A stretch of 64,000 nucleotides of DNA from Patescibacteria group bacterium (lineage in GTDB: Bacteria; Patescibacteriota; Gracilibacteria; Absconditabacterales; Absconditicoccaceae): the NCBI GenBank assembly GCA_022705745.1, contig JAKJDW010000001.1, forward strand, positions 1 through 64,000, read 5' to 3'. Below are positions 1 to 9,400 of the stretch, piece by piece. The notes under the pieces were generated by a model. That model saw nothing but the letters and a program-made list of their open reading frames with translations. It was not told the origin of the DNA and searched no databases. The first letter of the stretch is position 1. Each line of letters opens with the position of its first letter. Made by a program: the position numbers and the translations under genes.

Positions 1-640
1 TCAGTCTACACTTGTTAGTTGATTTTGGGAAAGATCTAAATATATTAAAGAGCTGGGGAATTCTACTCAGTCTACGCTTATTAGTTGATTGCTGTAAAGA
101 TATAACTCCTGCAAAGAATCAGGGAATTCTACTCAGTCTACACTTGTTAGTTGATTTTGGGAAAGATCTAAATATATTAAAGAGCTGGGGAATTCTACTC
201 AGTCTACGCTTGTTAGTTGATTTCTGTAAAGATATAACTCCTGCAAAGAATCAGGGAATTCTACTCAGTCTACACTTGTTAGTTGATTTTGGGAAAGATC
301 TAAATATATTAAAGAGCTGGGGAATTCTACTCAGTCTACGCCTGTCAGTTGATTTTGGGGAAGATCTAAACTCTGCAAAGAATCAGGGAATTCTACTCAG
401 TCTACGCTTGTTAGTTGATTTCTGTAAAGACCTAAACTCTGCAAAGAATCAGGGAATTCTACTCAGTCTACACTTGTTAGTTGATTTTGGGAAAGCTCTA
501 AACTCTGCAAAGAATCAGGAAATTCTACTCTGTCTACACTTGTTAGTTGATTGTTGTTAAGAGATAACTCCTGCAAAGAATCAGGGAATTCTACTCAGTC
601 TACGCTTGTTAGTTGATTGTTGTTAAGAGATAATACCTGC
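1..640. repeat. 66-bp tandem repeats inside the LRR gene
   Basis: About 9.7 copies of a 66-bp unit, phased by ctactcagtctac at 63, 129, 195, 261, 327, 393, 459, 525 and 591. Two sequence types alternate (one with aaagagctgggg, one with gcaaagaatcaggg). The period is exactly 22 codons, so copy-number change keeps the reading frame. Confidence 0.95.
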
Positions 641-942
641 AATTGTGTATGATTTACAAAGGCATCACTTTCTATGCTAGTAATTCATTTATTATAGAGA
701 CCACAATAGGTGGCAGTAGTAGCACAGCCCATGGATACAATATTATCTTTTGTTAGCACTGTTGGTACTTGTGCAGAACTTTTACCCAAATCCAATGTGC
801 TAAAAAATCATCCAAATAATAACACCATTTTGACTATAGCGAATGCTCATAGTGTCCCAAATAAGTACTTTTTTCCATGTTTTTGGAAATAGTTGCTGGC
901 ATTCCTAGTATGCCTAAATAGGTAGTTAAATTTTTTGTCCAT
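1..942 (-). CDS. Leucine-rich-repeat surface protein (3' end outside window)
   Basis: With TGA read as Gly, the minus strand is open from an ATG at 942 through position 1. A short basic N-terminus precedes a hydrophobic stretch (about residues 34-50), consistent with a membrane anchor or signal. An entry repeat with the motif LQVLSLNNNQLTSVDG then leads into at least nine 22-residue repeats that alternate between two versions, SLQELYLYRNQLTSVDG and SLIYLDLSQNQLTSVDG. These match the LxxLxLxxNxL consensus of leucine-rich repeats, which usually bind proteins. The final Gly of each repeat is a TGA. Start 942 is chosen over an in-frame ATG at 1038 because a -35/-10 pair lies at 986-1013, so 1038 would be upstream of transcription. 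The plus-strand open frame over the same DNA is a shadow. Ligand unknown. Confidence 0.85.
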
Positions 943-985
943 TTTCTGTTTTTGATAAAAAGATAAAAAGGTTTTTACATACCCA

Positions 986-1030
986 ATTGTAATCAGAAAT
1001 TTTTTTGTGTCAAATTTTTGGGCACTTTTT
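986..1030 (-). promoter_or_regulatory. Promoter of the LRR gene with palindromic -35 module
   Basis: On the minus strand TTGACA (1013-1008), a 16-bp spacer and TACAAT (991-986) form a sigma-70 type promoter. It is overlapped upstream by AAAAAGTGCC and CAAAAATTTG. The same module recurs at 12176, 17586 and 33755. Predicted transcription start is near 978, 36 bp before the ATG at 942. Confidence 0.7.
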
Positions 1031-1152
1031 TTGTCCAAATCAAATTATCCCATATTAGACCAGCAAAAAACGCATAAATATAAATAAGAGTTTGGATCCA
1101 AATGGACCTAATAAAAGGCTCCAAAGTGCTAAAATAACAAAAATATTAGCTA

Positions 1153-1180
1153 TTGAAAATAATTGAGAAACAAGTATATT
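1153..1180 (+). promoter_or_regulatory. Predicted promoter upstream of nrdR
   Basis: TTGAAA (1153-1158), a 16-bp spacer and TATATT (1175-1180), about 95 bp before nrdR. The rest of 1031-1275 shows no gene. Confidence 0.4.
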
Positions 1181-1275
1181 ACCTGTGCTTGATTTTATCT
1201 TCCTAGATAACAATAAATCTAAAAATATTGATAAAAATCCTTAGAAATATTTTTTATCCTTAATCTTTTTTGTTG

Positions 1276-1713
1276 ATGAAATGCCCTAAATGTCAAAATG
1301 TGGAAACAAAGGTTGTAGATAGTAGAATGATAGAAGACTGACAAACTATTAGGAGAAGGAGGGAGTGCGAGTTTTGCGGGAATAGATTTACAACTTTTGA
1401 AAGAAAATGATTTACAGAATTGATGGTAATCAAAAAAGATAAAACCAAAGAGATGTATGATAGACAAAAACTGAAAAAATCTTTGATGCTGTCTTTTGCC
1501 AAAAGAGAATTTAATAACGAAAAAATAGAAAATCTTTTGAATAATTTGGAAAATAAGCGAATAAGCGAAGGGACAGAAATTTCTTCAAAACAAATTGGAG
1601 ATGATATTTTGGAAATGCTAAAAGAGATAGATCCTGTGGTATATATTAGATTCGCTTCTGTGTACAAGTCTTTTGATAGTTTGGAAGATTTTAGAAATTT
1701 TATAGATGATTAG
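1276..1713 (+). CDS. nrdR: Transcriptional repressor NrdR
   Basis: A 145-residue protein, close to the usual 150. It starts MKCPKC and has a second Cys pair (ECEFCGNRF, about residues 31-39), making the four-Cys zinc ribbon of NrdR. An ATP-cone domain follows (VIKKDKTKEMYDRQKLKKSL, ending in the VYIRFASVYKSF signature). NrdR binds NrdR boxes and represses ribonucleotide reductase genes according to the ATP/dATP state. No ribonucleotide reductase gene lies in this window. Two Gly codons are TGA, one before QTIRRRR and one in the K-G-F-T-E link between the zinc ribbon and the ATP cone, so standard-code annotation would recover only the C-terminal half. The next gene, ogt, starts 3 bp after the stop, so the two are probably co-transcribed. 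Confidence 0.95.
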
Positions 1714-1716
1714 AAA

Positions 1717-2184
1717 ATGGGATATATTTTTTCGGCTCAAACTGTGCTTGGTAAAATAAGTATTGTTGAACAAGATAAAAAAATAACTCATCTTTTTTGG
1801 GACCCAAAAAATATTGTAAATACTTATGAATACAAAGAAACTCCTCTACTTAAAGATGCTTTTTTGCAATTAGAAAAATATCTTGAATGAAAAATAAAAG
1901 AATTTTCATTACCATTAAATCCACAAGGAACAGATTTTATGAAAAGTGTCTGGAAGGCTTTACAAAATATTCCTTATGGAAAGACCAAAAGCTACAAAGA
2001 AATTGCAGAAACTATTGGAAGTCCAAAAGCTATGCGTGCTGTTGGTATGGCAAACAACAAAAATCCGATAGCTATTTTTATTCCTTGTCATAGAGTAATT
2101 GGACATAATTGAGATTTAGTTGGTTATTGATGATGATTGGAAAATAAAAAAAAATTGCTGAAATTGGAATGAGTAGAAATTTAA
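1717..2184 (+). CDS. ogt: Methylated-DNA--protein-cysteine methyltransferase
   Basis: A 155-residue suicide enzyme that moves methyl or alkyl groups from O6-alkylguanine in DNA to its own cysteine. The active-site motif IPCHRVIG is present near residue 126, followed by LVGYGGG, whose consecutive Gly codons are TGA. The N-terminal segment MGYIFSAQTVLGKISIVE fits the alpha/beta domain of the Ogt/MGMT family, and the helix-turn-helix region TDFMKSVWKALQNIPYGKTKSYKEIA is complete. The start lies 3 bp after the nrdR stop, implying one transcript. Length matches the family. Confidence 0.95.
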
Positions 2185-2256
2185 TTAGCTAAATAAACAT
2201 TACTTAGGAGGGGAGAGTGATGTTTCTTGGTATATTATGACCTTAACCAAACTATC

Positions 2257-2604
2257 CTAACAATAAAATATATTTGCTTGTTCTGACAAAAATCATTGAG
2301 CAATGGAGTCGAAAATGTAGATAGAATTTGGATCTATTTTTAGCTTGTTTTGCAAAAAAGAAATAGAGTCTATTTTTTTGGAATCAATTTTGAGTTTGGA
2401 ATTTATATCTCAGATTTGTAAAAACTCCTCTAGTGCTAATTCTTGATTTAATAGTTTTTGATATCACTCAAAAATAAAACTATATTGATGATAAAAAAAT
2501 ATTTTTTTATCTTTATTTTTTTGGATAATTTTTAGAATTTTTGAGTAGTTTTGATTTTGTTTTATCTCTAGTAAATCTAATAATAGGTTGAAATACTTTT
2601 CCAT
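2257..2604 (-). CDS. Hypothetical protein, 115 aa
   Basis: Small helical, Lys- and Ile-rich protein (starts MEKYFNLLLDLLEIKQ), the last gene of a three-gene minus-strand set with the SufB/D-like gene and its membrane-protein neighbour. It starts 84 bp after the SufB/D-like stop. The same frame stays open upstream of the chosen ATG into the end of the SufB/D-like gene without another ATG, so the start is uncertain. Three Gly codons are TGA. I do not recognise a family. Confidence 0.6.
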
Positions 2605-2688
2605 AGTGGGTTTTGTAGGTAAAATGTTTTGTCGTTCTATATCTTTGGATTGAAGACTTGTAATAAATAATATTTTTCAAAAAGAATA

Positions 2689-3333
2689 CTAGGTTTTTGA
2701 TAGAATCAGGTCTTCTATTTCATTTTTTTGTTCTTCTGATAGATCTGTGAATTTATTTAAAATATCTTTGATGTTTCAATGAACAATAAGCTCTTTGGAA
2801 GTGGATTCTGACAAGCCTTTACTATTCAAATAAAACATCTTATCCTGATTAAGTCTATCAATACTAAATCCGTGTGATGCTTTGATATCATTGGAATAAA
2901 CATCTAATCTGGGGATAGAGCTAACTTTTATTTTTTCTCACAAAATCAGATTCTTTTGTAGTAAATGCCCTTGTGAATTATGAATATCTTTTCATAAATA
3001 AATATTTCAGTTTGTATTAAATTCTTGATCTGACACTAACAAAGATAACATAAAAACATTTATATCAACATTAGAAGACAAAATGTTTACTTGTATGTCT
3101 GATTTTATAGGCTTGGAGCCAAAATATATAGCATATATGTTTCATTTTATATTTTCTCATTTTGTTTCAAAAATAATCTTTGATTCACTATTTTCAGCTA
3201 ATAACAAATAGTGGAAATCTGTGTTTGCTACCAAGCGAATAGTGTTTTTTGTATTTTCAGAGAAAGATTTTTGAATTAGATTTTTTGATCAAGACAAAAC
3301 TGTATCTTCTTGATTGTTTATAGTTTGTAACAT
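2689..3333 (-). CDS. SufB/SufD-like Fe-S cluster assembly protein (short)
   Basis: A 214-residue protein whose C-terminal half carries the SufB/SufD core signature (RLDVYSNDIKASHGFSIDRL, then MFYLNSKGLSE and ELIVHGNI). SufB and SufD form the beta-helical scaffold with the ATPase SufC on which Fe-S clusters are built. Family members are normally above 400 residues, so this one keeps only the C-terminal half of the helix. It may be a minimal SufD or a paralog. The desulfurase sufS lies 9 kb away (12315-13508). The start is 8 bp after the stop of the upstream membrane-protein gene (3342-3866). Confidence 0.75.
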
Positions 3334-3341
3334 TGATTTCT

Positions 3342-3866
3342 TTATTTACTAAATTTTTCTAACAATTGCTGTCAAACTGTTTTTGTGTTCGCATTATCCT
3401 GTTTTGAATTAGTTTGATTTAAGTTGTCTTGTTCTGAAGTTTCTGGTACTACAAACGCTCATCCCTCTTCATTAGTTAAGTCTGACTTTTTTTTTGAAAT
3501 ATGTGTTTTACCAAAAAAAGCATTAAAATCATCTTCAAAATCTGGATCGTAAACATTCAGTTTTGCCTCTTCGTCTACTTGTGAATCCTCTTGAAGTTCT
3601 TGGTCTATAATTTTGTCTTCTAAATTTTCTTGCAGAACATCAATATTTTTTTCTCTTGGAGAGTATTCTCAATAAAACAAACTAAATATAGATATTGGAT
3701 CTTTTATAGAGATCTGAGAAACCACAGTATTTCGCTCTTTTTGATTTAAAAAATCGGAATAATTTGCTAATCACTCATATTTCACAACTCCAATCGCCAA
3801 ATTTATTATTATAAAAAGAAAAATGATAGATAAAATCCAAGTTATGATTTTTGATACTATTTTCAT
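3342..3866 (-). CDS. Hypothetical single-pass membrane protein, 174 aa
   Basis: Starts MKIVSKIITWILSIIFLFI, an N-terminal membrane segment or uncleaved signal (residues 5-30), followed by an acidic, low-complexity tail (LEDKIIDQELQEDSQVDEEA) that should lie outside the membrane. First gene of the minus-strand set with the SufB/D-like gene; the two are 8 bp apart. Three Gly codons before the acidic tail and several after it are TGA. No family recognised. Confidence 0.7.
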
Positions 3867-3989
3867 TGAATTTTGATAAAAAGTAAAAACTATAAATCTT
3901 ATATAAATTCTCATTTGCATATCAACTAAAAATCTCTATATTTAGTGAGGGGCTTTATTCTGTTTGTTTTATAAACTAAATCAAAAAAG

Positions 3990-5009
3990 ATGAAAAAATT
4001 ATTAACTTTGATACTATCTTTGCTGTGAGTAATATTCTTTGTTTGATTTTCAAATGTTTTTGCTACAGATTGCCATACAATAAATTATGGAGGCTGAAAT
4101 ACTGCTTGTTTGAGTATAAACAAAGATGGAAATGTTTATACTATGTCAAACGGTGTAAACTGTCCTGGTGGATGATGCTCTCTAGCTTGTACAATATTGT
4201 TACCAAATAGTGAGTTAAAAGAAATTTGAGCTTGTAATGGAAGCTTTACTTGGAACTGAGCTAGTCAATGATTGGTAAAAATCTATACACAATTTAACTG
4301 AAATCGGAAAATAATAGAAAGAAATTATAACTTTTCTGCATGAACTTGGTGATCTTCAACTGTTACAAGCCCTACTTTGAACAAGTTCCAACTTACTACA
4401 AACAAATCTAATCCAAGCACAAATCAATGGGTTGATTTAGTGGTAAAAGCTAGAGATAGTAATAATAATATTTTGACAAATTATACCAATAAAATTAAGT
4501 TTGATGTTTATTACAGGAGTAAAACATCTGCTAGCTCTTCCTGGACCAAAACTACTTCTTCTACATACTTTACTATAAATTCAAGCTATGCTAAGTGATA
4601 TCAATTTAAAACTTATGATTATGGGCAAAAAAGTTTTTATGATTTTATTAAATTTCATAAAAATAACTTGGATTACAAAATTAGAGTTTATGATGAAGAC
4701 AATCCTGGCATTTACAAGGAAATTATTTTTTATATAAGTATTTTTAGCTCAGATATTGCTTGATTTAGTGTAAAAGAAGTAGAAATGATACAAAGGATTT
4801 ACACTTTGCGACCACAACTCATTAGGCAACTAAAAGTGGAACATCCAAGATTCAACACCAATACTGTATGGAAAAATCTATGAAACGATCTTTACTCCAA
4901 TATGAAAGATGTATTGGACAACAAGGTTTGAAGAAAATTTACCAATTATAATAAATTTTTTAGTGATTTTATGGTTTGGTATAAGCGTACTTTGGATGTT
5001 ATACATTAA
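3990..5009 (+). CDS. Secreted Cys-rich protein, 339 aa
   Basis: A clear signal peptide (MKKLLTLILSLLGVIFFVGF, cleavage likely after NVFA) precedes a Cys- and Gly-rich N-terminal region with six Cys (residues about 28-80), a Ser/Thr-rich middle that looks beta-stranded, and a helical C-terminus. The signal sequence itself contains TGA-coded Gly. Next to the AT-hook membrane protein on the same strand (24 bp gap), so possibly co-transcribed. No domain recognised. Confidence 0.75.
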
Positions 5010-5033
5010 TTTTAAATAATTAATTTATCAAAA

Positions 5034-5948
5034 ATGGCTACAAAAACAAAGAAATCCAATCGTGGTAGACCAAGAAAAGATTTTTCTAATATGAAAATTA
5101 AGAAAGAAGAAAGTAATATAAAAAGGCCTCGTGGCAGACCAAGAAAAGAAAAAAAACTTGAAGAAACTGTGAATACAAAAATTTCTAAACATTCGACAGA
5201 TATCAGTAAACTTTCCAAAGCAAACGAAAAAATACAATTGGAAATAAGTGATGCAAATTTTTCTAGTAGAAAAGTATGAGAAAACAAAAAATCAAATAAT
5301 TTTGCTTTGGGACTACTTATTTTTTCAATGTTATTGTTTATTTTTTCTTTATACAAAACCTTTTATAGCAGTAGTATACAATCAAATATTATCTCAGATG
5401 GAATAGTGTATAAACAAATTAATGAAAACATAAAATCAGATAAGCAAGAATTGGAAACGAAAATTGTTGAATATGAAGTAGAAAAAAAGGACGAAGCAGA
5501 AAAAAAGGATTTGGAAAATAAAAAACCAGCTGATGAAACAGAGGAAGACGCTCATGAATTTGAAATTATAAATACATTTTATAACACACTAAACAATAAG
5601 GAGTTTTCTGAGTTGAGCAAACTTGTAGACAGCTATTTGAAATCTTCTAATGTTTACAGAACTTACTACAGCAATAACTGGCTAAACAAATTTACTGAAA
5701 GATTGGCCAATAAAAAGGTTTATTTGCTAAATATTAAAGAAATTAACTTGGAGAACAAAAAAGAAGGAGTAAAGTATTATTCTTATATATTAAGGTATAA
5801 GTTGAACGATAGTAATGAACTATTTACAGAGGAGCGAGAAGCTAGTGTAATAACCAGATGAGATAAAAAATTAATTTGAAGTTTGCATTGTATTACTGTT
5901 TGATGTAGTAAAATGCCATTTTTTAACCTACCAAGATACGAGAAATAG
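5034..5948 (+). CDS. Membrane-anchored protein with two AT-hook motifs
   Basis: A 304-residue protein. The N-terminal 85 residues are very basic and contain two AT-hook cores, RGRPRK at 10-15 and RPRGRPRK at 31-38. A membrane segment follows at about 89-108 (FALGLLIFSMLLFIFSLY), then an acidic Lys/Glu linker (145-180) and a folded C-terminal part with NTFYNTLNNKEFSELSKLVD, which resembles small extracytoplasmic NTF2-like or DUF4878-like domains (weak). The arrangement puts DNA-minor-groove binding on the cytoplasmic side. The last 28 residues are reached through four TGA Gly codons. Function is inferred, not known. Confidence 0.75.
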
Positions 5949-6225
5949 ACCTAGTCTATCAAGTTACAAGCTACATTCCTACCACCCGGGTGCAATTGGT
6001 TAGCTCCGCGAACAGCAAAGTTGCAAGTTATAAAGTTACAAATAAATAGTTTATAAAGTTAAAAGTTGCAAGTTATAAAGTTATTAATACTTTACAAACT
6101 TTCAAACTTTATGAACTTTACAAACTTTATGAACTTTACAAACTTTATGAACTTTACAAACTTTATGAACTTTACAAACTTTACAAACTTTCAAACTTTA
6201 TGAACTTTATAAACTTTCAAACTCC
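5949..6225. repeat. Half hairpin element and AT-rich minisatellite
   Basis: 5980-6016 carries the left arm and loop of the dispersed hairpin element (accacccgggtgcaattgg, then gctccgcgaacagc) but lacks the right arm. Then come degenerate repeats of agttataaagtt and about four copies of an 18-bp unit, aactttacaaactttatg, up to 6225. No gene is visible. Confidence 0.85.
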
Positions 6226-7182
6226 ATGAACTTTCAGGATATAGTACTATGAAGTAAAACTGAAATAGAAAAATTTTTAGAAAAAAATCCTAAATGAATT
6301 GTGGTAATTCGATGAGCTACAGCTACTGGTAAAAGTAAGCTATCAATTGAGTTATCAAAATTTTTTGATATTGAGATAATTAGTAGTGACAGCAGACAGA
6401 TTTTTAGAAAAATGGATATAGGTACAGATAAGGTATCTGATGAGATATTGAATCAAATACCTCATCACCAAGTAAATATAATAGATCCAGATCAAGTGTA
6501 TACTTCAGGAGAATGGCAAAAGGATGCAAAAAAACAAATAAAAGAAATTCAATCAAGGTGAAAAATACCATTTATAGTTTGAGGAACCGGGTTATATATT
6601 GATACAATTTACAAAAATTTTGATATGCCAGAAATATGACCAGATCATGATTTTAGGAAAGAAATGTTTGATTTGGAAAATAAAGAGGCATGAATTTTAC
6701 ATAAAAGATTATCTGAAATAGATCCAGAAGAAGCAAAAAAGCATCATCCAAACAGTACAAGATATATAGTTAGAGCTTTAGAAATTTTTCATAAGTCTGG
6801 AAAAACAAAAACAGATACCTTTAAGGAACAAAATGTAGAACAGCCAATTTTAATGATTGGTATACGAAGAGATAAAGAAAGTACTAAGGAACTTATTGCA
6901 AAAAGGATAAAAGAAATGATAAATTGATGATTGATAGAAGAAGTTAAGTGACTTTTAAAAGAATGATACTCTCCTACTCTACAATCTATGCAATGAATAT
7001 GATACAAAGAAGTTGTGGGATATTTGGAATGAGAATATGACATAGAAGAAATGGAAAATCTATTAAACAAAAATACACAATATTTAGCTAAAAAACAGAG
7101 AACTTGGTTTAGAAGATATATTGAAGATTGAGAAAAACATCCTAAAAAGGATGTTTCGTATAAGGTTTGGTACTTGGATTAA
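6226..7182 (+). CDS. miaA: tRNA dimethylallyltransferase MiaA
   Basis: A 318-residue protein, usual family length. It transfers a dimethylallyl group to A37 of tRNAs that read codons starting with U. The P-loop is GATATGKSKLSIELSK (first Gly is TGA), followed by IISSDSRQIFRKMDIGTDK, the substrate-binding signature, IPFIVGGTGLYI, and the C-terminal MQGIGYKEVVGYLEGEY. The start overlaps the end of the AT-rich minisatellite. An ATG at 6226 gives MNFQDIVLG. TGA occurs in the invariant VGGTG. No partner gene is adjacent. Confidence 0.95.
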
Positions 7183-7348
7183 GTATTTTAACTACTTACA
7201 ACTATAATTTCAAAATAATGGGACCTCAGAACTTTTAATGGATTCTTTTAATTCGACTAAGAAGGTTCCGTACCTACACATTTTTCCTTGCAAAACTAGT
7301 AAAAAAAGGCATAAAAGGTAAAAATTTACTTTTTTAATTTATTAAAAA

Positions 7349-8026
7349 ATGAAAAAGAACCTAGCAGAATTTTTAGGAACCTTTTGGTTAGTATTAGGTG
7401 GTTGTGGAAGTGCAGTACTTGCTGCAAGTTTCCCAGATTTGGGAATTGGACTTTTAGGAGTGTCATTAGCATTTGGACTTACTGTCCTAACTATTGCATA
7501 TTCAATGGGTCACATTTCAGGTGCACACTTAAATCCAGCCGTAACAATTGGTTTATGGATGGGTGGAAGAATTAAGGCTAAAGAGATTTTGCCTTATGTA
7601 ATAGCTCAGATTTTAGGAGCAATTGTAGCCGCAGGAGTTCTTTATCTTATTGTTACAGGAAATGGAAGTGAAATTGGTTCTTTTGCTGCAAATGGATATG
7701 GAATACATTCTCCAGGAGGATATGGTGTAGTTGCTGCTATTATAACAGAATTAGTTATGACATTTATGTTCTTATTGGTTATTTTGGGAGCAACAGATGA
7801 AAAAGCACCAAAAGGGTTTGCTGGTTTAGCAATTGGACTTGCATTAACTCTTATTCACTTGATTAGCATACCAGTAACAAACACATCAGTAAATCCAGCA
7901 AGAAGTATAAGTCAGGCTTTGTTTGTTGGTGATTGGGCTCTTTCTCAATTATGGCTATTTATTCTAATCCCAATCGTAGGTGCAATTTTAGCTGGTCTTG
8001 TATATAAGTTCCTAAAATCAAAATAA
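7349..8026 (+). CDS. aqpZ: Aquaporin Z-type water channel
   Basis: A 225-residue MIP-family channel with six membrane segments and both NPA motifs, HLNPAVT (residues 61-67) and VNPARS (181-186). It starts [20 protein letters not shown], as AqpZ does. Narrow-pore residues, including the Arg after the second NPA, are kept, so water transport is more likely than glycerol. Its 30 glycines are all GGN and none is TGA, while neighbours on both sides use TGA freely. That suggests recent gain from a standard-code donor. The 166 bp upstream hold no clear promoter or gene. Confidence 0.95.
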   Translation: MKKNLAEFLGTFWLVLGGCGSAVLAASFPDLGIGLLGVSLAFGLTVLTIAYSMGHISGAHLNPAVTIGLWMGGRIKAKEILPYVIAQILGAIVAAGVLYLIVTGNGSEIGSFAANGYGIHSPGGYGVVAAIITELVMTFMFLLVILGATDEKAPKGFAGLAIGLALTLIHLISIPVTNTSVNPARSISQALFVGDWALSQLWLFILIPIVGAILAGLVYKFLKSK

Positions 8027-8395
8027 AGTAGTACTGTTTTTTTATGCTCACCGTGAACAATAACTATTATAAACTTAATTTTGCTTTGTTTTTGGTAAAA
8101 ATAAGATTTATAAAACATGTTATCAAAAATAATGTTTGTTCCGATATGTTATCTCTCTCAATTATTGGAGGGGAATTATAAAAAACAAACTATGAATTTG
8201 TGGCAATTTAAAAAAGATTTTTTAGCAAAAAAGGGGATGTGAATAATTAAAGGAACTTCAAGTAAAATTAATAGATCCTCCTTGTTCGGGAAAGAGTAAA
8301 TTCAAAGAAAATAAAAAATTAGATTCTGATTCTTTTGTTTTTTTTATATTCATTTGTTTTGTATCTAGTATGACTAATGTTTTAATACATAAACC
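8027..8395 (+). other. Intergenic region with a possible 35-codon ORF
   Basis: 8192-8299 reads MNLWQFKKDFLAKKG onward for 35 codons with one TGA, behind a GGAGGGG stretch 17 bp upstream, which is far for a ribosome binding site. It may be a small gene or the relic of one. Nothing else was recognised between aqpZ and the converging gene at 8396. Confidence 0.3.
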
Positions 8396-9271
8396 TTAAA
8401 CATACTGTGCATTTTCAAATTTGTATCAATCAGATTGATAAAAGTGAATTTTTTTGATTTTTCTTTTTCACATATAGTCCTCTAATTTTTTAGGTTTATC
8501 ATCTAATCAGTTTACATTTGTATAAGGATCTAATACATACCATTGTCCATCACTATCTTTGAATCACACGACTCTATGTCAGTATCAAGATTTTGAGTTA
8601 GTATAAATATCAGCAAAATTTATATTTTCATTTGTCTGACCTGTAAAATCTGACAAAGATAAGTTTTTCCAACTATTTTTGGGTATTTCAGTTTTTTTAT
8701 TGCTTGGTATCGTTGCAAGACAGCCTTCTCATGGATTCTTCCCAGCTTTATAAGCATCTCATTTGGGAAGTTTTAATCCAAAACTGTCTCAGTTAAATTG
8801 TGCTGTTGCTGAACATCGTGTAACACCTGATTTTGAACTTTTGTGATATGGATGAGATTTTATTTGAGATATAGGTGTAGTGAGAAATGTGTTATTTGCT
8901 ATTTCTTCTTGTTCTGATTGTTCTTCTTGTTCTAATTGCTCTTCTTGTTTAGTCTCTTCTGTAGAGTTTTCTGACTCCTTTAAGTTTTTTAAGAATTCTT
9001 TAAAATCAGCAAAATAAGAACACTTGAATCTCAGTTTAATCTCTAATTTTAAAAATTTTAGTTCCTCTTTGGTTGTTCTTTTTTCATTTTCTGTTTCTTC
9101 TTTAAGAAAAAGTTTAGCATATTCCAACATATCTTTATCCTTTTTTAGCCACTCTCAAATCTTTAGATCCAATCAAAGATTTTTTAAACTCTCTTTTATT
9201 CCTGATAAAGACGATAGTTTTTCTCTGTCTTCAATATATTTCTCTACTTTAATATGAATATTTTCAACCAT
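8396..9271 (-). CDS. Hypothetical protein with possible papain-like fold, 291 aa
   Basis: Residues 1-150 are helical and highly charged, ending in a Glu/Gln-rich stretch. The C-terminal half has a Cys (CSATAQFN), then GLKLPNGDAYKAG, and later GYGHRVVGFKDSDGQWYVLDPYTN. A Cys followed by a His before a WxVLDP strand is the order seen in papain-like peptidases such as CHAP or NlpC/P60. This is a weak resemblance, seen only by eye. No signal peptide. The gene lies downstream of the 621-residue protein on the same strand, 129 bp apart. TGA-coded Gly cluster in the C-terminal domain. Confidence 0.65.
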
Positions 9272-9400
9272 TTTATAATGAATTTAAGTAAGATAAATTT
9301 TTATTTTCTATTTAATTCTTCACCAATTATTTTCACATAACGATTGAGTAACTCTTTATTTAAAATATTTTTTACCTATCTCTCATTTGGTAGCTAATTT

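Noticed and set aside
12-560. Long plus-strand frame of 182 codons with 22-residue repeats
   Set aside because: The minus strand over the same DNA reads as a clean leucine-rich repeat with TGA=Gly and has a promoter; the plus frame only reflects the 66-bp periodicity.
1293-1667. Minus-strand frame of 124 codons over nrdR
   Set aside because: nrdR on the plus strand has all family motifs; this is its shadow.
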